A stretch of 64,000 bases of DNA, from contig OY997592.1 in the NCBI GenBank assembly GCA_963921825.1, positions 61,710,336 to 61,774,335 on the forward strand, read 5' to 3'. Position 1 is the first letter of the stretch, and each line of letters opens with the position of its first letter. The position numbers and the translations under genes are program-made. The notes under the pieces were generated by a model. That model was not told the origin of the DNA, ran no database searches, and worked only from the letters and a program-made list of their open reading frames with translations. The DNA comes from Erodium maritimum (taxonomy: Eukaryota > Streptophyta > Magnoliopsida > Geraniales > Geraniaceae). Shown here one piece after another: positions 43,570 through 54,235 of this stretch.

Positions 43570-44150
43570 ACTCGCCACAATGACAGAGCTATTTTTTTTT
43601 TAATAATAGAGGGCATGAATAAGTATTTTAATAATTTAATATAGAAATAATATTAGATATGTAATATCTTATAATAAATTAATAATTATTACATAATGTT
43701 AAACATTTTAATTGTAACCAAATATCTCTCATTATGTACGAATATACAATTGTTTATTTACTGATCTCTTATTTCATTTTTCAACTAAGTCGTAATTACA
43801 TTCATATCAAAAAATATTCCTCTATTCTTATAGTAGCATTGAAATTTTAACCTGCTTGAAAATAATACTCAAACTCGAATTTGGCTCGACTCAACTCATT
43901 TCGTTTAGTATTTTTCTATAAATATTTGATAAAAAATAATAAAAAAATTATTTTGATTTTTTAAAATAAATTATACTTATTTATTAAATGAGTCTAATCG
44001 TGAGCTCAAATTAGACTCGCGTTTAATTATAATTAATTTGAATATCTAACGAAAAAAATTCAAACTAAATTATTAAGCTTAATCCGGTTATTTTTTATAA
44101 TGTGTTAAAACCCTAGAGACCTTGTGGAGATTAAATTGAATTATCACTAT
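43570..44150. other. AT-rich spacer, nothing recognised
   Basis: Very AT-rich, no frames or repeats that I can support. Confidence 0.4.
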
Positions 44151-45670
44151 ATTAGAGAAAGAAAAAAATCTCTCTCTAACTAAACTCTCTCTCCCTTCTC
44201 TCTTCGGGTCTCAACCTTAGCCTTGCTCGTCGGAGCCGTCAGCGTCAGATCTGGACTCCTCTGGAGCCAGTGATGATTTCGGTGGCTTCCTTTCTTCTCC
44301 CTCTTGCTTTCCTTCTTCTCTTTGCCCCCGATTTCGACCTTTTTACCCTGTTTTCTCTCTTCCTCTCCGCTTCCCTCGCCTGACCTTGCCCCTTCAGATC
44401 TGGTCCATTGGACGACAGATCGACCCTTCCAGACTCACGTCTGGCATGGATCTTTGCTCTTCTGGGAAGATCGATGTCTTATACTCGAGTTGGAGGTCTT
44501 GGGGTTTGGCAGGGGCAGGGTTTGCTCGGGTGTCTCCGGCCGATTTGGGGTTTTCTTGCCCATGGGAAGCTTTTCTTCTTCCTCGCGGGTCAATGGCTAC
44601 AAGGTAGTCCCTTTTTAGGTCGTTGACACTTCCCCGACGGTAACCTTTGCTCGTCGCGCGGTCTTCTTCTTCCCATAGGCGTCTCGGTTCAGAGAGGGTG
44701 TGGGACATTTTTTCAACCTCGTTGATGGTCGCTAATTTGACTGAGATCTGTTTCCATGCCTCTGATGAAGGCGTGTTGTTCCTCCTCCAGCCCTACCTTT
44801 CCTTTCTCCGGTTCTCGTCTCCACAGGTTCCGCAGCTCTAGCGGTCCTGGATCTCAGCTCGAGGGTTTTAGCTCCTCCCCCGTAGATGACGGCTTGTTTG
44901 GGTCGGTTGTGACCCGGGTTGGAGCAGAGCGTCGAGGTGGGTCTTCATCTTAGGTGCTTTATTTTCCCCTTCTCATTCCTGTTTCATCCTTTCCATTGAT
45001 TCCCTAGTATTTGTGATTGCTTCCTTGGTCCTTGATTCTTTTGGGCAGAGGGCATCTTCGTTTTCATGGTCTTGGCCAGCGAAGATGTTTCTGGGGACAA
45101 CTTGGGTCACATTACTGGGCTTTACATCGCTGGATTTGGTTGTTTGTGGTGTTGGCCACCAACCAGTTGAATCCTTCTCTTAAGGGGAAGCAATAGCTTG
45201 GAATTGATGAGTCAGGTTAGGGTTGGGGTTGTGGTGTTAGTTTTGGTGGCACTTGTTAGTCTCGGGACTAGACATTTATGCTTACTGTCGGTGGTCTCTT
45301 TTCATCTCTGCTCTTCATAGTTGCTAAATCTGTGTTTTAGACACTGTTTTAGGCTTTGGTACTTCAATTTGTTTATCTGAGTTTTAGACTTGTTTTTAGT
45401 TATGTTATGCCCTTGTTGGCTTCTGTCCCTGGTTGGACTTGGTAGTTGTTGTCCCTTGTTTGGACATTGTTTTAGTTTCTCTTGTGCTTATTATTAGCCT
45501 ATTAGGTTTATCTGGGTTCTTAAACCTGTACATGTTTGTATTTTACCCAATGTTTGGGTTCTGTTTCTTGTTTGAGTTGTCTTCATGGCATGCTCTTGGT
45601 TATAATATCCTTGAGGGTTCGCCCTTGACCCTGTTTTTTTTTTTGAAAACTTGATTTTTATATAAAAAAA
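44150..45670 (+). mobile_element. retroposon-like segment with poly(A), class uncertain
   Basis: A CT-rich leader (44160-44215) and a GC-richer body with unrecognised frames (44300-44950) are followed by a T/G-rich 3' region. The segment ends in tgatttttatataaaaaaa at 45651-45669. The layout resembles the 5' and 3' ends of the LINE-related copies at 30367-32871 and 59285-61440, here in plus orientation. No protein motif is seen. Confidence 0.35.
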
Positions 45671-47620
45671 TGATGATAACAAAAACTAGAGACCTCTTTA
45701 CCAACCCGTGCTCTAATGGCATTTCCTTCCTCTCCCTATCAAACACCACCAATGTTACCGACCATCCCTGCACCTCTGCTATCTACGACCAATCCTCCCC
45801 TACCAACACCTTCATCAACCCCCTCATCTTGAGGAAAGAATCCTTTAAAGGGACCTTCTAAGGTTCCCTCTCAACCATTTGCATCCCCTCGATCGTCTCT
45901 ACAGCTTGCGATTGTCCTGAACCTATTGTCGCTTGCAATTGCTTCGGTACCACCGCAACCCTCTCACGATATTACCCGGCCTAAGAGGTCGCCTTAGATG
46001 CCAAAACTACGTCTAAATTCTTTTGGTCGTATCATTGTTGATAGTGTCGCCGCCTGCACGAGGCTGCTCTCATGGCCACCACAATCCCACTCACTCCCCC
46101 GATCATTGACGTGGGGCTCCCCTCCTTTGGGGTCCTTCAGGTTTTCCATGTAGGAGCTACTCCGTTGATAGAACCCATCGTTGATCGTCGACAACCAAGT
46201 AAACCTATCATCCAGAGGAAACCTCTCATGCCCCCCTATCATCAGGCTCTCAACCACTTATGGTGTCACTCTTTGGATGACATTCAGAGCGCCCTTTTCC
46301 GCCTGCTCATTTCATGTAGGAAACACATCCTTACAACCCAATCCTTCACCTTCCACGTAGAAAGGGCTTTACCACGGGATGCCAGCATTGGTTACAACAT
46401 CTTTTATCCCATCCCTTGATGATATAAAGGATACCTTTGTTGCATGCTCCCTTCTTCTGGACGAGGACGCCATCATTGTAGTCACTCCCACACTAGTGGA
46501 TCAAACCTCTCCAATTTATCTCTAGTGTGAGATGGCGGGGCGGCTCCTATCCAAGAAGCATACAATGGAGAAATCATGTTGTGCATCGTTACCATAGGAT
46601 GGGTCCCCTCGCTCCGGGCGTGTACGATTTCTTCTTCTCATCGCGGGATGCGGAAGACAGAGTTCGGAGGGACGAACCCTGGTGTTATGGTAGGTCCCCT
46701 CTCATTCTCGCTGACATGCCAAGTGAAGGGCTTTCCTTACTACGGATGGATTAAATTCAACTTTGGGCTCGAGCGTGGGGCCTTCCACCGAAGGTGATGA
46801 TAGTGGCTAGCATCACAGTTAACAACACACGCGGGGCTATGTCAAGGTGCATTATGACAATTGGGACTTTTCCCCCTAACCCAACCGAGGACTTTGCCCC
46901 CAATTTTGGCATAATATCGCTAACCCTTGATGTATTCAATGGTTCTACGATTTCTTTCCCTTTTCCGAACTAATTTGGGCGACTCTCAAGTATTATCGCC
47001 TTCCACAGTTCTGCTTCAACTACAAATGCATAGTGCATGCCTCCCATGATTGTGATACCCTTTCCATGGACTCCAAGATTCTATATTTTTCCTTGCAATT
47101 GATTGAATTGCTAAGGTAGAACGGCTAATCAATAGGGACTGGACGGTCCCACCTCCTAAACACTCCCTAGACGCCCCGCCCCCCTATGATATTCTCACAT
47201 TTGCTTTCTAGAGACACATTCTGACATTCACTGTCTTGCCTAAGTCATCAACACACCTAGGGGCCACCAAACCCACTTGGCTCACCAGCTCATTAGGAGA
47301 GAACGATGAGGGTATGATTCGGGATATGAGGTTGGTTGTGACACCCACTGTCATGTCTAACCTAGATGACATGTGGGATACATCATATTTCTCTAGAAGG
47401 GGTTACTCACCCCAAAACTTCCCTCAACCAAAAGAAGGTGGATCGATGGTGATGAAGACTATGCGGAGAATCAAGCGAATACTGGTAAGCAGCTTCGCTA
47501 GGAACCATGAGATATCTTGGAGTCCTCGGGTTGGTATGGAGGATTGACAATCCGATCCTTTTTAGGATTCCTCCACCAATCCCAAGGTTGTGTGCTTCCA
47601 CCACATACCTCACCCAAATG
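45670..47620 (+). pseudogene. LINE ORF1 remnant with DUF4283-like region and mutated zinc knuckle
   Basis: Shifted plus-strand frames contain a DUF4283-like block, GVYDFFFSSRDAEDRV then RRDEPWCYGRSPLIL, at 46600-46700. Then WARAWGLPPKV lies near 46770, and YRLPQF leads into a knuckle CFNYKCIVHASHDC at 47012-47053. The knuckle fits CX2CX4HX4C except that the second Cys is Tyr. Numerous stops. Upstream 45670-46420 is probably its N-terminal part. Plant LINE ORF1 proteins with this domain pair bind RNA. Confidence 0.7.
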
Positions 47621-49110
47621 TTTAGTGAGCCTCATAGAAAGCTCCAGCTGCATCAAGACATCAGTTATTAGCATCAAGTTGAGCTAAGATTGATTTCTTG
47701 ATTCATTTCTAGTTTTCGTTTTGTGTTGACATGTGACCGTTTCCACATATATAACCGACCATACGTTGACTATTATCAGAGGATTAAGTGTAGGATTGTC
47801 TCTGGATAATCCACTCTCCTACTATTCTTCTCCCTGTTATAAGAAAAACTCCATCTGATTTACAATATTAACTACCAACCATCTAAATAGAACTAAAAAC
47901 TTCACGATAATAATGAAAATATGAAAAATAAAATAGCTATTTGAAGAGGGGATGCACGTTCCGCCGGACCCCTAGCCCCGCCACTGCGTGCAGGTGAAGC
48001 TTCACACTTTTTATGGAGCCGTAGGGAACTCAAATGGCATCTAAGAATCAAAGATGATCATATTAGTACCACATACTTAGAAGGAGGTACAAATTTGAAA
48101 AGCTTGTTCGAAGAGGATGCATGTGATGAGACATATATGTACATATATGGATAAGTACGAACAAAAAGTAAGTAAATGGACACGGGACGTCAGATCAAAG
48201 GGAAGCTTTTAAAACCGAATGTGAATACGTAAACAACATGCAGGAAGGTGGTACCAAGGGTCATGCACACTACTCATATTGCGTATACTAAGAAACGTGA
48301 AAATAGCCAAATAGGATACATGTGACACATACTTGCAAAGGTGTATATGCAATCAATAGTGTTTACATTTGTCACATGTTAGCACACCTAATCATTGTCT
48401 CGTTTTCGTTTCTATATTCCACGATCGACTTGCTCGTGTATGCACATGCCGCTTACATAGAGATGACGAATAATTTTCATCACGTATAACTGGAACACGT
48501 TTGTTTGATAATGTAAACTTCAAGATTAAACAACATAATTTGTTCACATATGCATCTCACTAGACATGATAGGATAGGTTAAAAAAAAATTGGATGAGAG
48601 AGAAATAATAAAAATATAATTTTTAGAGAGAGAAATCAATAACGGTTGAAAGGTTACTACCACCGCTTTCAACCAATTGATAGATAAATGTGAGAAAAAT
48701 AAAACAAAACATTTTCTTTAGTCTCTTGAACTACAAAATAAAAATATGTTAGTCGGACTAAAAGAGAAGAGAATGCTCTTAAACGGTTTTGTTAGTTGTA
48801 ATTTAAATTTTTAGTATAAAATTTCAAAGTGATTTTGCTTACTTTGTTTGATAACGAAAACATAATGGATAATTATAGAAAGATAAACAGAAGAATTGGA
48901 AGTGTGAATAAGGTTGTAATAAGTGGAGTTCACTAGAAATCGAAAACATTTCACATTCCCTTTGTCATCATACAATAACAAGCATGAACTAAAAAGGTCA
49001 CATTCGAGGACTCCAACGTAAGACCTTGTACTTGTAATGAAAAAGAAAAGACAGCAACGCCAATAAGGTTCTTTCCTTAATATATATGTCTGCATCTTCT
49101 CATCAAATGC
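47621..49110. other. NIP gene 2 3' flank, mostly unassigned
   Basis: AT-rich, no genes. It contains one hAT-like terminus at 47966-47986 and nothing else that I can support. Confidence 0.4.
47966..47986 (-). mobile_element. hAT terminus of the CAGTGGCGG type
   Basis: ggacccctagccccgccactg inverts to CAGTGGCGGGGCTAGG, the same family of ends as at 17105 and 63279. The left partner was not found. Confidence 0.45.
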
Positions 49111-50981
49111 TTAATTACGGTTTTGACTTCTGATGCTCTTAAGAAAAGAGCCACTCTTGGTGATCTCGCGCAGCGGCTTGTCCGTGAACCGGATGAAATT
49201 GTAGACCCAAGCTCCACAAACCGCCCCGAGAACCGGGGCCAGAAGGTAAATCCATATTCCCCGGTACTCATTCGACACAATAGCCGGTCCCAAGCTCCTA
49301 GCCGGATTCATTGATGCCCCCGAAATCGGTCTAACAAAAACACGACCGTGAGTTCCTCCAAAAACATTTCAATCCTAGATTCCAAACGGATAAATTTAAG
49401 TGATAACGGCATTTCTGTGCTGTGGACAAAGGTGAAAGTGGTAAGTTCATACTGTAGTGACTTTTATGCTCACGTCCTGTCAGAAAACGACATTTAATTT
49501 CTAAAAAAAATGACAAAATTTGTTAAAGGTGGTGCTGACATTTACAAAAAAATGTCACGTATTTTTTAAAAATAACTAAAAGTCATTGGTAAGACTTGAA
49601 AAAAAAATCACTGGTAGAACTAACATACATAGATAGCTACAACACATATGTACATACGAAAAAAAATGTCATTTTACCATACAAAAAAGGGGTTTACTAT
49701 AATTTAATGCATGCATGAGTAGAGACGTTATAATAAAGTTTTTGAATTCTAATAAGTCGGCACAATAACTATAAAAATTGAGCTATATTTGACCGGTTGA
49801 TATGCTTCCAAAAGGCATAACTATACTGACCCAAAACGATAAATATATCATATTGATGAAAAGAGATTAAAGCTTTGGTGATAATTTAATCACTAATCAT
49901 TCCGTTTAATTAGCAAGGAATTGTGGTTGAAGTAATAAAAGAATGGAATAAATACCCGGTAAACATGACATTGAGTAATATGGTAGCCCCCACGGCAAGA
50001 CCAGCAAGTTCTCCGATCTGTGTATAAACAAATTAAATCAGTGCACGTATCAGCAAAAATCAAATCCAAGATTGTTTACGGATTAAGTCAACGTCATGTG
50101 CAATATTTTATTAAAATCATTTGAAACGTACCGACCTGCCAAATCAACATGATGTATAACCTTTTAAGCAACATGTTATTATTATAAGCCAATGAATTTG
50201 CATGCATCCAAATTTATATTCACATCCAAAACTATTATAACATAATTTAAAAAAATGAGAATTGTTTGAGTCTTACAGCTCGGTTATCGGTGGCGACGCC
50301 GGATATGACGAACATGAGATAAAACGTGATGATGAACTCGACGACGAAAGATTGCATGTCGGAGCCGGAGGGGAGTGTGCCGGCGAAGTGGTCATGGGTC
50401 CCGGTGAACATTAACCTTAGTGTTCCACTTGCTAGTGTTGACCCCAGGAGTTGAGCTAATATGTAGGCCGGTACCTATAAGTCATGAAAATTGAAACATG
50501 TTAATTATAATTAGGGGTTTTAATTAATGAGTTAGAAGTTGTGGGTGAAGTAGGTGACCTGTTTGAGAGGGAACCTCTTGCAAGTGGCGAAGGCAATGGT
50601 GACGGCGGGGTTGAAGTGGGCGCCGGAGATGTGGCCGACGGAGTAAACCAGGACCATGACGGCGAGCCCCCAGACGATGGCGATTCCGGGCAGCGTCACC
50701 ACTTTGTCCTTGTCGTTGTTCACCACCACGGCCCCGCACCCGGCGAATATCAAGAAGTATGTCCCCAAAAGCTCCGCTACTATCTGCATTTACATACCTA
50801 AAGTAAATAGGGTGTGAAGAAAAAGAGACTCAAACCCAATTCCCCAAAACAAGAGGGTAACCTTTTGCAAGAAAGGGACAGAGACACAGCAGCCGGGATC
50901 TTGATGATGAGTCTCCTCGCCGTCTTTGGCGATATTCAGAACGACACCAATACTATTGCTTCCTGCTGCTGTATCGGCCAT
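49111..50981 (-). CDS. NIP subgroup I aquaporin, five exons, 274 aa (gene 2 of a tandem pair)
   Basis: Nodulin-26-like channel for small neutral solutes. Exons (minus): 50981-50862, 50783-50559, 50474-50277, 50017-49956, 49330-49111. Exons 2, 3 and 4 have exactly the lengths of gene 1 (225, 198, 62 bp), and intron positions are identical, so the two are duplicates. NPA boxes are HFNPAVT (Asn98-Ala100) and SMNPARS (Asn210-Ala212). Trp78 and Arg213 again give the subgroup I filter. The C-terminus keeps ITKSGSFLKS, corresponding to the block in which nodulin 26 is phosphorylated by a calcium-dependent kinase (family knowledge). The first Met is at 50981; an upstream in-frame GTG is not used. The N-terminal 37 residues differ fully from gene 1. 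Confidence 0.96.
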
Positions 50982-51229
50982 CACAGATAAATAGATAGAT
51001 CGATAGATAAATACGTAGATTAGGGAGAGTCTTTCTTAATCGATCTATCGCTAGCTCTGTGTTTTGGTAGCAAAAAGAGAGGAGAGCAGCTCCAATTTAT
51101 GGGGATGATCTGTAGTGGATTTGGAGGTTTGAGGGAACAAAAGGGAGAATTGACTTGTAGTCCTCCTGTATTCTTTCTTTTTCTATAAAACCAAACAAAA
51201 TTATATGTTTTTACTTTTATTTTACTAAA

Positions 51230-51930
51230 AGGTACCATTTCATCAGACAGATTTCAATCGACAAACGAGTGCATCAAGGAAACCTCTAACCTCAGTAGAA
51301 AAGATATTACATGGTATCGAGCCCTTAAGGTATGTTTACACATAACTCTGTGACAAAAGAACCGGCACATACGGTTTGTAGGGATGCCATAAAGGCGAAC
51401 AAAAAAGAAATAACAATAAATCTGATGTCTGTTGCTCAAGGTATTGCCCAACTGCTGCATATTCTGTAAAATATGACTGAACCTGCTGACATCGGCTTCC
51501 AAGGGGCAGAGCTATCCCTTTCATTCCTCCACAAAATCAATAAACGTTGCTCAATGTGTAGCCTTCATGCTCAATCGACTGTATTAAACCGTACATGCGA
51601 TCATTGATTTCAACAAGATCGATGCTCCTCGCTAGGACAGTCGCATGACTCCAAGGCGGTGAGAATGATCGATAACGAGATGAGCCAAACGAAAACCAAG
51701 ATCGGGAGACACGTCGTTGGTGGCGAGAGGGAGCCAACGTCGCGGTGGCTAGCGATTCGAAAGGAACCCTAGGAATAAAAAACTTTCGCAGAACCCAAAA
51801 GAGAGACGTAAGGAAGAAGATGTAGAAAAACTAGAAGCATAGCTGTAACATATGTCATAGTAATAACCATAGTCATGGTCATGACTTTGTCTATGTACGA
51901 CGACTCTTTCTTAGAAGAAAAAAACTAATA
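51230..51930 (-). mobile_element. retroposon-like repeat, copy A' (paralogue of 38161-39110)
   Basis: Starts about 250 bp upstream of the NIP gene 2 start codon, so it borders its promoter. It matches copy A over most of its length but lacks the GC-rich internal part of A (38590-38840). It keeps acgtcgttggtggcgagagg and gaagatgtagaaaaactagaag near its end. Confidence 0.55.
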
Positions 51931-53000
51931 GAGAATTATTATCTTTATATATTTTTACTTGAAATATATTTATGGTAAACAAATCAGTGATCGAGCCAAA
52001 TTCACTCATTAAAATGCTTAAAAACCTTATAATTACACATTAAAATATATAAAATATGATGTCAAATTGGATACATATATTGGAAACATTTCCTTGGATA
52101 ATTGGATTAAGTTGAACCAAACACTAAAAACTTTACTATTTATTTCATAGCAGTTTCATAGAAGGTATCGTTGGTTGGTGAGTTGTGAAATGGGACGGAT
52201 AAAAGCATTGATGGTCTCGTGCTGCCCACCGCAAAAGCAGAGCTTCGTAAATGCTTCTTCATTATTATCTTATTTTTACGTCTTACCATTAATATTTGGC
52301 CCTTTTTTTCCAAATTCAGAAGAAAAATATTAATTGGGAGGGAAGGGATGAGATAAAATTTTAAATGGATTTATTTATAATCCCTAGGAAAAGTTAATTT
52401 CCTTATATATATTAAGGCCATTTTTGGACATAATCTGCACCGTACGGGGTCACCAATTATGACACTTTTGTCATCATGTGTATACTCTACCCTCAATAAA
52501 CAACTCATTTTCCATCTCCTATAAACGGACCAAAAACCAAAATGCTTAGAGTCGTTTTAATGTAGATTTGGGTCGTTTCGGAGAGAAAAATGGTAACGAG
52601 ATTATTATGTTCATGTGTTGAAGAAAAAGGCCGGGGTGGTTGTTAGGTCCAAAACATCATTGGCCCACGTCGGATTAGTTATGGGTGTGGGCCCAAAAAG
52701 CCTGTATCTGATTGCATAATAATCGTTTGGGTTGACTTCATCAAACGCCGGATCTCCGATGGCGTTTTATTCCGTCCACACTCGGTTCCCTTTGAATACG
52801 TCAGCATTACCTCACCTTCTCTTCGCATGTGGTATCAACGCAAAATAACCCAAACTGATGTTATCCTAGTCAGTATTGATAATTTCTAAGGATAACTTTA
52901 AAGTGATGACAAAACGGTCGTTTCATGAGGTGCTAGAATCAGATCTTTATCGTCCCTCCCCAACATAAATCCTACTGATTGTATAGGACCTCTACACAGA
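51931..53000. other. AT-rich region, nothing firmly recognised
   Basis: 52647-52700 begins tgttaggtccaaaacatc and contains ttggcccacgtcgga, resembling the start of some copia LTRs, but no end was found. Otherwise featureless. Confidence 0.35.
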
Positions 53001-54070
53001 CCGTCTCCCTAGTCGACCGTGTCCAGAATAGTAGAGGGAGACCATGAACATGGACCCAGAGTTGCAACCGATCCAAAGCCGGAAGGTCTCTGGCCATGTG
53101 ATCAATGTCCCCAAGAAGGAGAGGAAGACCATCGAAACACCAGACCTCATTACCCTAGACCCAAGCCCTAGCCTCCCAGAACTCGAAGTAGAACCCGAAG
53201 ACTCCAAGGCCGATGTCCTTGATGACCATCCCCTCCGCAAACCGTTCCTAGGCGGCGGTAATAATACAGGGCAGAACATCCTTCCGGGGAGGCCATGGGG
53301 CCCAAGGTTTCCCCGCCAAGCCAAACTGTTGGGGCGCCACCACTAATGGGTTGATCGGCGAGTATGGAACCAGGACCTCGACCTCCACCTCCTCCTCGAG
53401 AGAACAAGCGAAGAGAGGCTACCTTGGAGGTTATCCATGGTGGACTCGAATAATCTCGACGGCCCTGGGTCCCCCAGGGCCAAGTCTTCCTCCGGCAATA
53501 ATGGCGGTCCTCGACGACGATTCATACCTACAGGAGAAGACGGTAACGACGGGATCACAGGGATCCGAGTAACATTAGGGAGCGAGAAACCCTCATGCAG
53601 CGCCTTCAACTCTTGTCTCCCGTCGTCCTCGGCTGGTGCCTTCCCCTGTCTAGGGTCTCAACACAGTGAAAAAGAAGAAGACTCAGACCAACCTGTAGAG
53701 GGAGGGTCGATGAGCAGGGGCGAGTTACTTGCAGTCGAAGTTACGGTTGTGTTCTTCACTTCGCGGCCTCGCCGTGCTTCACCACTATCCTCGTCGGTGT
53801 TGTGGTGAGCCTTTGAGAGAACGGCACGATCTCCGTGGTTGGAGGCGATGCGACCACCCCGATTGATGGTGGTGATAAAGGAAACAAAGGAGGATGTGAA
53901 AGAGGAACGCCTTCCGGGTGAAGCACCACAGTTAACGTGGGAAGGTTGCACCCACGATGACGGTGGTGGAGGAGGCAACATAGGAGAAAACGAAGGAGAA
54001 GGATGAAGGCCGGCTAGGGTTTGCTTCGACTTACTCTTGCGTCGGGCCTTTAAGGGAGGAGGGCATCCTT
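53000..54070. other. GC-richer segment with open frames on both strands, unassigned
   Basis: Plus-strand frames 53044-53346 and 53437-53808 and minus-strand frames 53343-53609 and 53658-53981 overlap. None has a motif. Pro/Ser/Arg-rich composition and LINE-related neighbours suggest the N-terminal part of a LINE ORF1, but I cannot show it. Confidence 0.3.
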
Positions 54071-54235
54071 CCGAGGATTACGCTTATCTCCCAAATGATC
54101 ACCTAACTCAAGATGCTTTAACGATCCACCTCTAACAAATCGCTTCAAAGACCCAACGATTTCGGTACCCAGAACAAAGGATCCATATTATAATAGTAAT
54201 ATTTTTTTATTGATTTGTATATCATGATTAAACAC

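Noticed and set aside
44304-44953. Candidate host gene in the CT-rich leader region (frames of 65-104 codons)
   Set aside because: Frames overlap in all phases, no start-to-splice structure or domain, and a poly(A) tail suggests a retroposon.
52647-52800. copia-LTR-like start (tgttaggtccaaaacatc)
   Set aside because: No LTR end, primer site or second copy nearby.
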